From Galeruca laticollis (lineage: Eukaryota; Arthropoda; Insecta; Coleoptera; Chrysomelidae), in contig OY998180.1 of assembly GCA_963921935.1 (NCBI GenBank), forward strand, positions 107,164,270 to 107,228,269: a DNA stretch of 64,000 bases. The letters run 5' to 3'. The notes below the pieces were generated by a model that saw only the letters and a program-made list of their open reading frames with translations, made no database searches and was not told the origin of the DNA. Shown in pieces: positions 45,396-56,587 of the stretch. Position 1 is the first letter of the stretch. Each line of letters starts with the position of its first letter. Made by a program: the position numbers and the translations under genes.

Positions 45396-45652
45396 ATGTC
45401 AAAGTGTATTCTGAAGGAGTCTAATAAGTGGTGTACTCGGTAAGTTTTATTAAAAAAATTTGAGCATTTTTTCTTTCACAATTAACAACCATTATCTTTA
45501 TTTTTATAAAACACAGAATTTATACTAATCGACAACTTTAGAGATCATGGTTGTTTTTACATTAGCTAGACTGAAAATAAAGTAAAATTTCTTTTTACAG
45601 TTTTGTTCCTCCAACCAAGGAAGATAAAATTAATATGGCTGAAAAGCAGTGG
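45396..45652 (+). pseudogene. Possible two-exon small gene remnant
   Basis: ATG 45396 opens MSKCILKESNKWCT and reaches a CG|GTAAGT donor at 45439/45440. A TTTTTACAG acceptor ends at 45600, and the frame continues FVPPTKEDKINMAEKQW to a stop at 45653. A further acceptor-bounded piece (FAKDEERLLRQFDLPSHTIG, from 45723) is in a compatible frame but with a stop at the junction. Splice consensus on both sides supports a decayed or tiny host gene. The product is not recognised. Confidence 0.35.
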
Positions 45653-45849
45653 TAATAAATCATTAAATTTGTCGACGACGAAACGATGATCTCTTCATTT
45701 TCAAAAACGGTGTTTCTTTAGATTTGCGAAAGATGAAGAGAGGTTATTAAGACAGTTTGATTTGCCTTCCCATACGATTGGAAATTAACAAAAATTGATG
45801 GTAAGTTTTATTGTATTCAATATAGCATGCTATAATTTTGGACATTTTA

Positions 45850-46336
45850 AAATGTAAATTGAGTGAATGAAAAGACGAGCACTGAGTGTGTAATTTTATT
45901 TAAATTCCAGCTAAGCGCTTTCAGCCATTAGGCCATTCTGAAAGCTCTGGTCGATAAAAAAACATACAGAACGTGTCAAAAAACATGAAACCCTCTAGCT
46001 GCTACATACAATGAAATAAAATGTTTGATGTTACATCATTTAAGTAAAATTTGTTAAAATTACTCTATAAAGAGCGTGTACAATTGTAATTCACATAACG
46101 ATACGTCTAATTTGAAATTATCAACTGAATGATATGTATGTACACCCTCTTTATGGTGATTTTAACAAATTTTTCTTAAATAATGATGTAACATCAAACA
46201 TTTTATTTCTTTGTATGTACATTGTACCTGTTGTATGTTTTTCTCTTGTGGACAGCTTTGAGACTGGCTGAAAGCGCTTAGCTGGAATTTCAATAAAATA
46301 AACTCAGTATTCTTTTTTCATACACTCAATTTACAT
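45850..46336. mobile_element. MITE-like foldback element
   Basis: The ends AATGTAAATTGAGTG and CACTCAATTTACAT are inverted. Inner inverted pieces also match (CCAGCTAAGCGCTTTCAGCC near 45909 versus GGCTGAAAGCGCTTAGCTGG near 46264, and AATGTTTGATGTTACATCAT versus its complement near 46190). A 487-bp element with terminal and subterminal inverted repeats and no coding sequence fits a MITE. Confidence 0.75.
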
Positions 46337-47636
46337 CTAGTGTTTACACCATACTCAGACAATTCCATTTCAAAATGTACCCATTGAAGAAATAATAATC
46401 TGGGTTTTATTTTATGTTATAGATATTCCCTCCACCAGCTATGGGATGGAAGGTATTAACTCCTTGTCGATTTTAATATATAGCCCATGCTATGACAATT
46501 TATGGGAAATGGAAGTGAGTATTAACTTTTGTTGCGGCATTACGTCTAAGTATTTGGTCTAGCGGTAACCAAAAATCCAAAATATCCAATAAAGACACGA
46601 AATAAAAAAATCAATGAATAAAAAAATAGTTAAAAACCAAAAAAAATCAAGAATTGCTAAAAAAATCGAAAGCTCCAAAAAAAGGAATTCAAAAAAACCA
46701 AAAAATTTAAACATTCAAACATTTTCTGATATTTTTTTTGGCTTAGTACAAAAACATGTGTAAACTTATTATTTCAATATTAAGCGCATTTTGTTTTCTT
46801 TTGTTGACATACATTTTCAAACATATTTGTGTGTTTACTTATTTATTGTTGTTATTTTGTGTGCTTACTTGTAGAACCTCAACCAGAAATGAGAAAGGAC
46901 TTCCACGAGACGGTGGAATTTTTTAAAGCCCTTAAGAAACATTTTAACAATCATTGACTGCCAGGAACTGCAGAGTAACTTAAACTGCCTTATGCGATGG
47001 TTTCATAAGAGTTCAATGCTTTTAAATGTAGAAATGTTCAAATATGCAATGTACTAGGTTTAAGCTTGAGATATAAACCTATTTAATACTTCCAGTAAAG
47101 AAATAATATTATAATGTTGTACAGTCACAAGTGCTGTTTAGCACTCTTATATGTAATTACTTGGCACCTTGTAATTACAGAGCTGGGCAGTATTTAACAA
47201 CTTTTCCTTTAAAAATAATTTAATTACTTTTGTTCTAACATTCACAGTCATTATACTCAAATGTTTTCTTTCACGGAAAGTTGCCAAAAATAGTAGTTAA
47301 CTACTCATTGCTAACACTTTTTTAGATTAAGTAAGTAGCAGTTATACTCCAGCAGTTTGTCCAGCTCTCTGTGTTTATACGAGTATAATAATAAATAAAT
47401 TAATATAAACTTATCATAAATAATTTTCTACTTTTATCTTGATTTAATATCATTTAAAAATCTAATGATACTCCAATCTAGAATGTATGTATTACTTTTT
47501 AATTACTGCATTGTTTTTACATTATAGTGTATTTATTGTCATTCTGTTTTATAAGAAAAGTAATTTGTGAAAGAAATCATTTGTTGTGTATTTTGATACC
47601 AAAATAAATAAAATGTTTATTTTTTCCAATTCAATT
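46337..47636. other. AT-rich, no confident gene
   Basis: Contains two acceptor-preceded coding-like scraps on the plus strand (from about 46424, and PEMRKDFHETVEFFKALKKH at about 46885-46945) that may belong with 45396-45652, and an A-rich low-complexity tract at 46560-46710. No named family. Confidence 0.35.
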
Positions 47637-47741
47637 AACCATTTATGGTCCATCATTTGATATTTCATTTAATTTAATTCAACATCTAATCATTATTGAG
47701 TTAAATTGAATGAAATGTTAAATGATGGACCATAAATGGTT
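47637..47741. repeat. Long hairpin, arms about 47 bp
   Basis: AACCATTTATGGTCCATCAT and its complement ATGATGGACCATAAATGGTT flank a short centre. The arms continue imperfectly (ATTTCATTTAATTTAATTCA versus its partner). It could be a tiny MITE or a hairpin-forming DNA element. Confidence 0.8.
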
Positions 47742-48316
47742 ATTTTGAAATAAAATAATTAGAATACAGTAAATTTGAATTTACCGCCAAAACCTAAAAT
47801 TACAGAAATCTTTTCAAAATCACTCAATTGTTTAGTCGACAGGCTCTTTAGATGGCGCCACAATCAGTGTCTCATCTATCTGTGGATTATCTGTGGTTCC
47901 CAGTGGATCTAACTGCAGTATGCTTTTGTTGATCCTAGAGGCAACATATAGAAGGTGTTGAATGCTGCGTTGATCGTAACGTGAGTAGAATACGTTAATG
48001 TATTTTCCCACGTTTTTTTCGCCGATTTTATTAATTGCTGAAACGTTTACTTCTGGAGAGCTCCAATTTTAATATTCGCGATGGGTATCACATAAAATAG
48101 GTTTCTTGGTTTGTTAAGAACTATATGCCCAGAGAAAAGTTGTAAAAATATACATAACCTAGGTTTTTTGTTGCATTTTTCTCTTTTACTCTAGTTTATG
48201 AGGTAAAATGAATCACTATGCGAATATCTATATAATTAGGTAATTTTCATTCAAATGATAATCTTTTAGTGTTGTTAATTTTTTCGTATTAAGTGGCGTA
48301 GATATAACTTTTTGCA
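47742..48316. other. Upstream region of the pogo transposase
   Basis: Non-coding. It may hold the 5' non-coding part of the pogo-like element that follows; no terminal repeat was identified. Confidence 0.35.
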
Positions 48317-49760
48317 ATGAGTAAGGGGAGGAATTTTTTTTATAAATTTAGATTTAGGTTTTTGCCATCGTCATTGTTTTGTTTCAGCATGCCTAGAGTT
48401 TATAAGAAAAAGCTTCGTGCACACGGAAAATGCAATTACAACTCAGAGTTTGAACAACGAGCTGTAGCCGCCGTGCGTATTGGCAGGATGTCTATGCGTC
48501 AGGCTTCGGTGCAATACGGGGTTCCGTTCTCAACGGTTCAGAGGAGGGTGCGAGAAACACATTCCCTGAAATATGGTCGTCAACCTGTTTTATCAGAAGA
48601 AGAAGAGGCTCATATCGTCGAAGCGTGTAATATTTGCGCCGCATGGGGATTCCCTTTAAGATCAAGGGATATCAGTAATATTGTGCAACAATATCTGAAT
48701 ACGCAGGGCCGTACTACCAGATTTAATTAAAATAAACCATGCAATCACTGGTTCAAATGCTTTATGAGAAGAAGTCCTGCACTGACATTGAAATTAGCTG
48801 AAACTACAAAACGAGCCAGAGCAGGACTAAGTTATGACATGATTGAAGAATATTTTCAAAATCTGAAAGTAACGTTGAAAGATGTCCCTCCTGCTCATAT
48901 CGTTAACTATGATGAAACCAATTTTGGAGACGACCCAGGAGCGGCTAAAGTCGTGACAAAAAGGGGATCCAAACACACATTCAGAACCATTGATACGTCT
49001 AAAAGCACTACGACTGTTATATTTGCTATAGCAGGCAATGGGGCCTTGCTACCACCATGTGGTATACTAGGCGAAACACATGTACGAGGGATGGACTGAA
49101 AATGGCGTCGAAGGAGCGAGGTATAATCGAAGTGTTAGCGGCTGGTTCGATTATGACCTTTTTGAGCACTGGTTCAACAGCATCGCAATACCGTACTTCC
49201 GAAAATTGACGAGTCCAACGGTGCTGTTGGGAGACAACTTAAACAGTCATCTCACAGTTAGTGTCGTCCAGAAATGTGAAGCCAATAACATTAGATTCGT
49301 TCTCCTGCCCCCTAACGCCACATATTTGTTACAACCGCTAGATGTAGCCTACTTCAGGCCATTAAAACGTGCTTGGAAATAAAATCTGGAGCAATGGAAA
49401 TAAAAAAATCGAGGAGTTCTTCCAAAAACAATATTTCCGCAGCACCTCAAACAAACTATCGACACCATTGGAATACGATCAGCAGAAAACTGTCTAGCTG
49501 GTTTTGAAGCCTGTGGGATGATTCCCTTTAATCCCAATGGAGTTCTTCAAAAAATTCCACGGAACGTTCAACCCGATGGAACACAAAAGCGAGCGTGGAG
49601 TCTAGCAATTATTGATCATCTCGAGCAATTAAAAACGGAGCCTGGAGGCAGTGCACTGCTAAAAAGGGGCAAAAAGGTGAACATATCACCTGGAAAAAGC
49701 ATTGCCACTGCTGATTTGATTATCAACTCTATTACTGATGAGGAGCCAAAAAAGCGTTAA
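48317..49760 (+). pseudogene. pogo-like DDE_1 transposase
   Basis: Likely start at 48389 (MPRVYKKKLRAHGKCNYNSE) with a psq-type HTH (MSMRQASVQYGVPFSTVQRR). The catalytic core shows IVNYDETNFGDD, VLLGDNLNSHL and LLQPLDVAYFRPLKRAW (three acidic positions). The C-terminal region contains GFEACGMIPFNPNGVLQKIP, the usual end-of-core motif of this group. Breaks: TAA at 48728-48730 in frame, a frameshift near 49090, and in-frame stops at 49380-49382 and about 49404. The protein would bind TIRs and cut and paste at TA sites. The copy is dead but little diverged. Confidence 0.87.
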
Positions 49761-49764
49761 AAAA

Positions 49765-50636
49765 TAAACGGTTTTAGATCGTGGAACACACTGCGTATCT
49801 CTTGCAAGTAATAGACACGATTTCAAAGAAAAAACGAAAGTCCTACGAACAAATAAGACAGGACAGAGAGACAATGTTCCGTGCCCCGAAGCTATTGCAG
49901 ATTATAATAGGCATATGGGAGGGGTAGATCTTCATGATCAATATCATGCCAATTACTCGATCGCTTGGAAATCTCGACGGTGGTGGCTGAAATTTTTTAT
50001 TTTCTGGTAGATGCTGTAATAGTCAATAGCTATGTGCTCTATAAAGAGTCAGAAAAAAAAACAAAATCCCAAAGCAAAACCGATGACAGCTCTGCAGTTT
50101 AGAAGTGAACTAGCAGATCAGTTGATTGGAACTTTTTTATAAAAGAAAAAAAGGGGACCTCCACCGAAGAAGTCCTCAATTGCAAACGTCGGCTCTCATT
50201 TACCCATCAAAGGAATCTACCGACGCTGTGACCTCTGTAGCTCGTCCAAAAAGAAGCAAACTCGGTGTAATATTATATGTAAAACTTGTAATGTTGCTTT
50301 ATGCAAGGATTGTTTTGCACCGTACCACTCAAAATAACTTCTCTTCATTTATATAACTTTTTGCAATGAAGATTTGATTTATAAAATTATCAATTTTTGA
50401 TTGAAATGACATGTGAACAAATATAAAAATTTTGGTAGCCATAGCTACCACTGCTCAACATATGTTAGTATTTTGTATTAATGCTCAGTGGTAGCTATAT
50501 TTACCTACAGCTACAGCCCAACTGGTTATTTTGAGATTTTTTTAAACATGTTTGCCTAATTTCTGACGTGGCTTTTAACAATATGCACTATCAAAAATTT
50601 TATATTTCCACCAACAATATATTGCGCCTTAAAGGG
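49765..50636 (+). mobile_element. piggyBac-type element, 3' part with transposase C-terminus and terminal repeat
   Basis: After the pogo stop the plus strand encodes piggyBac transposase sequence: VPCPEAIADYNRHMGGVDLH, DQYHANYSIAWKSRRWWLKF and a stop at 50008-50010. VNSYVLYKES and FRSELADQLIGTF follow in shifted frames. The C-terminal cysteine-rich domain reads RRCDLCSSSKKKQTRC and CKTCNVALCKDCFAPYH. The element ends GCGCCTTAAAGGG at 50636, followed by TTAA, the piggyBac target. No 5' end or catalytic core was found; the fragment joins directly to the pogo coding region. Confidence 0.85.
50434..50507. repeat. Hairpin within piggyBac 3' region
   Basis: TAGCCATAGCTACCACTG and CAGTGGTAGCTATATTTA form an imperfect stem around a loop of about 30 bp. 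It may be a subterminal inverted repeat of the element. Confidence 0.65.
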
Positions 50637-50640
50637 TTAA
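50637..50640. other. TTAA target site at piggyBac 3' end
   Basis: TTAA directly follows the terminal GGG of the piggyBac repeat, as expected for TTAA-specific insertion. Confidence 0.75.
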
Positions 50641-50694
50641 ATCCTTTGAAATTTGTATATTTTCGTTAATTTCTACATAACTGCATAATAAACT

Positions 50695-50890
50695 CATTAC
50701 CTCATTACTACCAAGTCTCTATTCAAAAAAGTCTCATTCCGTTGATCTGCAAAATTTCGTCTTAAGACAGATTTCAACTGATCCCAAGTATCGACATTTT
50801 GAATATTAACTACAGTTCTTGCACTTTCTACTAATTTACTTATTATAGACTGCAACAAGTATACATTATGACAATTATTACGTTTACTTC
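50695..50890 (-). pseudogene. gag: gypsy-type Gag remnant
   Basis: The minus strand reads LLQSIISKLVESARTVVNIQ then NVDTWDQLKSVLRRNFADQR and NETFLNRDL, an open frame of about 60 codons. This is the capsid motif of gypsy/17.6-like Gag proteins (W..L...L...F.DQR.E..L..DL). No flanking element parts were recognised. Confidence 0.7.
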
Positions 50891-52680
50891 AGATTCAAAT
50901 TAACAACAAAAACTAATTTACAACTGTTTTTATATCCTCGGTTCCGCACCCTGCTGGCTAGGCGTTTTTACTGCAATGTCATCAGGATGCGTTGAGGTAA
51001 TTAACGGAAATGGAGGTTCAAGAACCTACAATTTAATTAAGGCAGTTATCGTCGTCAAGGGGCTTGAGTTTTACAAATTGTACCATATCAAATTTACGTT
51101 TAAATATTATAAATAATAAATAGATTCCCTCAAACTGTGATGTTTTGTTTAATTAAAAATTGCTGGATGTAAAAGTCTTTTTTGTTCTAGACTGTAAAAG
51201 TATTTTTTGGTGAGTTCCAGGAATGTGCGATTTTGCGTTCGAAAATCAGAACAAAAATGTCAACATTTTTTACACTTTTCGAAAAAAAACATTCATAAGA
51301 CTAGGCTCAAGATTTGCACCCTTATACCTAAAATTGGGCTAAACCTTATACATTTTTTTTCTAGCCAAATGATTTTTTAGATCAGCTTAAAATTAGTTGG
51401 AAAATAACTATGTATATATAAAAATTTTGACTGAATAAGTTTCAGTCAATAAATCGAGAATTATATGGAAGAGTGTTTCTTTGTAAGTATCAATAGAAAA
51501 TAGAAAAACTTGGATAAATTTAATAAACGACATGGTATTTTAGGTGATTTCAAAATTTTTTGTGTTTTAAATTTCAATACGTTAATAGTTTATTAATTGG
51601 AAATTTTATTCTACCTAGAGTCAGTTGACACGTGTACATTGTACATGGCGCAAAGTTTCACTAACATCCGTAGATGGCAGTTTTGGTAGGATTTATATAT
51701 ACCAGACTTTTTTAACGGGGATATTCTTTTTTTTCATTTAACAATTTTGTACTCACATTACTTTTTGTTTCAAAATAAATTGTTGAATTTGTTGCTAAAG
51801 ATACTATCTTCGAAATATTATTACAAATATTACCATCATATGTGAGGGTTTTGTAATTTTGTATTTATTTAATTTATTTAGGAAATATTCGTTGTAATGC
51901 CACTTGTTTCTCTTTTTTCTTAAGTATTTTATTTATTATATATAATGGTTAACCGTTGGATATGGCTATTTGTTAGTTTGTAATAATTTTTCTATTAAAA
52001 TAATATTTGTTCTTAGGAACTGGATATGCTTTCTGTATCATTAAATTATATGCTGATGTTATTTGTGACATGGGAATTATATGATATAATCACATCAGTA
52101 TGTGCTGGTTTACTGTAAATTGAATAGTCAAGTACATTATTAACTCTTTGAATTTATAAATTGAGAAAATTGATTGAGTTATTTACTTAAAGTTCGCATT
52201 AAAGTTAAACTGTTTGGTGTAAATTATTAATGTGATTGAAAAATATATCTAATTGTCGTTCACTACCTATAAAACAAGCTAATATATCAATAACATATCC
52301 AAATCAAAATAAGATGTTCTTTGAAATGTTACATTCAAAGGTTTGTCTTTGTAAACTGTCCTAAAAAATGTTAACCAAAATTGAGGACCATTTTCTTAAA
52401 ACTCGATAACTACAAAATAAATAATTTTCATTGGAGCTTTTTTTATGTAGCTTATAGTACAATACGTATCAAGTAATGTGAACATTTAATTAAAAAAGTA
52501 ATAATATAGGGGAATAAATAAATGAGGAATAATTATATAGTATTAACTTTATTATGTGCAAACAAACAATTAACAAATACGCTGTTTTCTCAAAACTCGA
52601 TAAGTAATATACTTTAATAATAAAAATCCGAATAAACACCTTCACGTTAAAAGAAAATAACGTTTTTTGAAAACAAAATA
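50891..52680. other. AT-rich, no gene recognised
   Basis: No recognisable coding or RNA features on either strand. A minus-strand ORF at 52490-52735 lacks motifs. Confidence 0.5.
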
Positions 52681-52689
52681 AATATATTT

Positions 52690-53610
52690 CACACATCCGC
52701 TTCGAAATCATCACATGGCTCTGACTCATCGGCATTATCGTCAGTACTACGTGTAGCTCCCATCATAACTTCATAACAACATGATGCTTTATTAGTAAGA
52801 ATAAAGCCACGTAATAGCTTTTTGACATCAGCTTTCTTGAAGACACTAACATGATATTGACTGCTGGAAAGTTTTGAGCTGCCAATATCTGATAAGCATT
52901 TTTGATATCTTTTTTGAAAATGCTGACTTCTATGTCATGACCAGAGTACGTGGTATGAACTTTGCAAATCACTGTTTTCTTTTTGTTCTGATACGTTAAG
53001 ACTCGAGTTTCAATTTTCTGCGCTACTTACTTATAATCAAATATATTTCAGTCTTGTCCCCAAACATTAACGATTCCATGATTTTTCAAAAACTCGTGGT
53101 ACTCCCTAAGTTCTAAAATTTCTTCTCGTCCTCGATATTCCTTCTCCACTCTTCCAAAAACTCTGTCTGGGGGTATGAAACTATGACCTTTTATGGGGAA
53201 AAAATTACGTATTTCTTTAAAAACTTTAGACTTTTCCAAGAAGTAGATAAGAGTTGACATCGTGATGCCATTCTTGTTTTGAAAGGAACACGAGTCTGAC
53301 AACAACTCCAAGATCAACTCATGATTGCCTTCATCAGACAACTGTCTGAGATAATCTCCATTCAACGGCAAATTTGAAAATATCTACTTACCAAGTACTT
53401 CATTTCTTGTCAATTTTCCTGCATTACAAACAACGCCTTTTGTATTGTTTTCGAAATGATTACATGCGATGTCCGCTTCACCTAACCTCTCTTTTCTGTA
53501 GCGCGTATTTTTTGGTCTCACTTGATCGCGGTTATCTTTAGAAATACGAAATTTTCTTCCGTAAAGTTGACGTTTTCATTGTATTCTCCAGATTCTATTT
53601 CATCCATATT
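52690..53610 (-). pseudogene. DUF7869-like protein gene remnant with introns
   Basis: A 5' exon (about 53605-53395) reads MDEIESGEYNENVNFTEENF and, after a shift, KNTRYRKERLGEADIACNHF. It ends at a G|GTAAGT donor near 53392. The next piece (53371-53048) contains LSDSCSFQNKN, FPIKGHSFIPPDRVFGRVEK and a stop at a position where related proteins have Trp. The C-terminus continues in the same frame (KKTVICKVHTTYSGHDIEVS) to about 52766 and an acidic end. The SDxCxxQNKN and GHSFxPxDxxFGxIEK motifs define a family abundant in insect genomes and suspected to be mobile. Function is unknown to me. Confidence 0.6.
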
Positions 53611-53944
53611 TTAAAAAGAAAAACAAAGCACAAAATACGTGGTGACACTGGTGACGAGAAGCATTTATCTGGACAGCAGTAAAGCCTAATCTGCATTAAG
53701 GACAGAATTGACAGAAATGCTTCATTCAAATAATGTATTTAGATTCGTTACTTATCGAGTTTTTAAAAAGTCCGCGTAGTTATCGAGTATTGAAAAATCG
53801 CAAAAATTTGGCTACGCTATAGATCCTGTAGTTGTCGCATTTTCATGAATCTGACACTACCAGCTGGTCGGACATTGACTTTTTACATAGAATCTATGTA
53901 TAACTTCGCAAAAATGTACTTATCGAGTTTTGAAGTAACGGTCC

Positions 53945-54220
53945 TCAATTGGTGATATAAGGCTGGCTTCCCATTGGAAAAATTTCTTTTTGAATATAAC
54001 ACCTATTGTCAAAACTGAAATAATGCCGATTAATACATACATCAAATGAGCTAAGTATATCTGATATTATTCCTGGATTAACATTTTTATCTTCTAGTAA
54101 TTTTCTTACAAGTGTTATGCATTCTTTTGGAGGAATTTTGGAGAACATATTGGTAACATCAAACTAAATAAGTTTAGTGTCATCTTATAAGTTGAATGAT
54201 TTTAATGTTTTGATTATTTC
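53945..54220 (-). pseudogene. Penelope-like element RT fragment (minus copy)
   Basis: The minus strand reads FDVTNMFSKIPPKECITLVR, then INRHYFSFDNRCYIQKEIFP and MGSQPYI, corresponding to RT motifs 3-4 of Penelope-like elements (SLFTxIP; QxxGxPMGSP). It stops after the PMGS motif; downstream motifs are absent. It lies in opposite orientation to the fragment at 55790-56400. Confidence 0.75.
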
Positions 54221-54238
54221 TATTGGATTTGGAATTGA

Positions 54239-54239
<1 letters not shown>

Positions 54240-54277
<38 letters not shown>

Positions 54278-54279
54278 TA

Positions 54280-54321
<42 letters not shown>
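54240..54321. repeat. (TA)n microsatellite
   Basis: About 80 bp of alternating TA with one interruption (AAATATATGAA near 54273). It abuts the left end of the Tc1 element. Confidence 0.95.
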
Positions 54322-54326
<5 letters not shown>

Positions 54327-55746
54327 GTCCAAAAGTTTGGAATATTGGAATATTTCATCTTTTTTTTTGATTTTTATATAAAAAAAATTCTGAATAATTA
54401 AACATCATTTTGCTACAACTCCCACCAATACTAAATAGATCTCAAAGCTAGATAGATGCAAAAAAATTATTTATTCTTTTGGAGTGAAAAATTTACAATG
54501 TACCACTTACATTTAAAATTCAATTAGTATAGAAAAAAATATTTTTTTATAAAATTAATAATCACTATTTCCAGCATGCATGTAGGCGATTTGGCATGCT
54601 GTCGATTAAATGGTCGAGCTGGGCTTGCGGAATTCTCTCCCATTCTTCACGAGCAGCATCTTTTAGTTCTCGCAGTGTAATAGGGGGATTGTTCATCTTC
54701 TTAATGCGTGTTTTCAGAATGTCCCAGGCATATTCAATGACGTTCATGTCAGGGGAATTCGAGGGCCACCATATTGTGTAGATTCCTTCTTCTTCCAGAA
54801 AATTTTGTACTGCTGCCGTTCGATGCGGGGGTGCGTTGTCATGCATAAACATAAATCTATCACCTACTGCCCCTCGGAATAGACGCACGACAGGATTCAA
54901 AACCTCCTCGATATATACAGCACCAGTGACTCTTCTCTCCAGAACCAGTAGAGGCGTCCGTGTGCCACTCATAAAACCACCCCAAACCATAATACTCCCA
55001 CCATCAAATGGGACACGCGGTTGGGCGATTTATAGTCAGGTTTGTCGTCCTGCGGCCCTCCAAACTAGTGTTCTTCGCAAATCAGAAACCAAGCCAATTT
55101 TTTATTCATCAGAGACACGTTATTCCAGTTAGGACCATGATGTACCATTTCTCGTGTCCATTGCAACCTTACAATTTTGTGATGATAGGTTAGTTTGGGA
55201 ATACGTAAGGGTCTTCTACGATACATTTAGTCTGCGTGTTATTGTTAGTCGTGAAATATTCAGTCCTTCAAGCCTAACAGTTTCTCTGGATATACCAGTT
55301 GTAGATTCCAGGCGGTTTCTTCGAGCTATCAATGTTATCTGCTGGTCTTGTGCTGCTGTTGTACACTGATTTCTGCCACTTCTGGGGCGATCATTCACGT
55401 CACTTGTGTCTTGAATTTTTGATACAGCACTCTGAGTGATGTCAATAATATTGGCGATATCACTTTGAATGAAGCCCTGTTGTAACAATACAATTACTCT
55501 AGATCTGTCGAAATGAGATATCATGTTTCTAGGTATTTTTAAACGGCTCGAATGAAATTTAAACAAGAGCTGAAATAATGTGTAAATACCAACATTAGTT
55601 TAATATGACCTAATTGCTACAAAAACGAATCAAATTTCTGATAATTTTCATTTAAAAACGCTCTAGAATAAATATCAACAACAGTTTTTTAACCACCATA
55701 GGCGTAGATATATTATTTGTACGTATTCCAAACTTTTGGACATATG
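54322..55746 (-). mobile_element. Tc1/mariner-type element
   Basis: CATATGTCCAAAAGTTTGGA at the left end is matched in inverted form (TCCAAACTTTTGGACATATG) at the right end, giving an element of about 1.43 kb. TA precedes the left end; the right flank starts TG, so one target copy is mutated or the end is off by two bases. A transposase gene lies on the minus strand. Confidence 0.88.
54565..55566 (-). pseudogene. Tc1-type transposase
   Basis: The N-terminal HTH domain (SRVIVLLQQGFIQSDIANII, DITQSAVSKI) is in the ORF 55566-55216, starting near MISHFDRSRV. The middle part (QWTREMVHHGPNWNNV) is in another frame. The C-terminal catalytic part 54990-54565 reads MFMHDNAPPHRTAAVQNFLE and WPSNSPDMNVIEYAWDILK, giving the second Asp and the Glu with the 34-residue spacing (DD34E). 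The end is SMPNRLHACWK. The first Asp region (SDES) lies in the shifted portion and was not confirmed. Frameshifts inactivate it. Confidence 0.88.
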
Positions 55747-55789
55747 TGTATATATAATTTGTCTTTGAATTGAAAACAAACTAAAAAAT

Positions 55790-56400
55790 ATTGCAGTTCC
55801 AAATAATTATGTATTAAATTCGTTGGATGTCGTATCCTTGTATATACCAATGTTCCAATTGGTTTAGCTTTGGAAATAATAAGAAAAAAATCCCTTGGCC
55901 GAATTTATAAAAGCCATCGAACTTACATTAACTTCTACATATTTCATGTACGGAAATAATGTATATAAGCAATTGGAGGGTTGCGTAATGGGATCATCAA
56001 TTTCTAGTGTTATTGCGCAAATAGTAATGGAAGACCTCGAAACAACTGCCCTCTCAAAAATTGATGGTGAAGTCCCCTTTTTCGTTAGATATGTGGACGA
56101 TTGTATCACTGCTGTCCCAGCACTACACGTTAATAATATTTTTTAAAAATTCAATTCATATCATGAAAAACTTCAATTTACCTTCAAAAATGAACAACAC
56201 ATAAATAATAATATTCCAACTGAATTGTATACCAGGAAAACCTGGGCATCTAGGTACCTTAATTTTAATTCACATCCTTCAGTCAATAAAAAAAGCAGTT
56301 GTCATTGGACTGGCTAACCTTGCAATTCAACTATCAGACCCGGAATACAGAAGAATTGCTATCACCAAAGCCGAAGAAGCCTTAAACCTTAATATAGAAC
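55790..56400 (+). pseudogene. Penelope-like element RT fragment (plus copy)
   Basis: Reads NYVLNSLDVVSLYIPMF, then in the next frame EFIKAIELTLTSTYFMYGNN, KQLEGCVMGSSISSVIAQIV and the catalytic FFVRYVDDCITAVPALH. After the stop at 56146 thumb-region pieces follow (FNSYHEKLQFTFKNEQ, YTRKTWASRYLNFNSHPS, LANLAIQLSDPEYRR). This is a Penelope-like RT; the GIY-YIG endonuclease was not found. Several stops and shifts. Confidence 0.8.
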
Positions 56401-56437
56401 AAAACAATAACAGTAATAGAATAGTATATTCTTCAAC

Positions 56438-56545
56438 AAGTGTAGAATGATGACTATTATTCACGCGGATGAAGTTTCAAAAACGAGCGAGCGCAGCGAG
56501 TGAGATTTGGAGTCATCCAAGTGAATAATAGCAATTCGACACAAG
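56438..56545. repeat. Inverted repeat with GAGCGAGCGCAGCGAG loop
   Basis: GTGTAGAATGATGACTATTA and TTCACGCGGATGA are mirrored by TCATCCAAGTGAA and TAATAGCAATTCGACAC, giving arms of about 32 bp around a loop containing the 16-mer GAGCGAGCGCAGCGAG. Structure and position just after the Penelope fragment suggest a repeat end; the family is not identified. Confidence 0.6.
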
Positions 56546-56587
56546 TAAAAGACTATACTTTCTACACGACTATGCATAAAAAAATTC

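Noticed and set aside
52490..52735. Minus-strand 81-codon hydrophobic ORF
   Set aside because: AT-rich chance ORF downstream of the DUF7869-like remnant, with no conserved motif.
54177..54401. ORF with IYIYIYI runs
   Set aside because: Translation of the (TA)n microsatellite.
56438..56545. Hammerhead ribozyme of a Penelope-like element
   Set aside because: The hairpin lacks the CUGAUGA and GAAA core elements in the right order.
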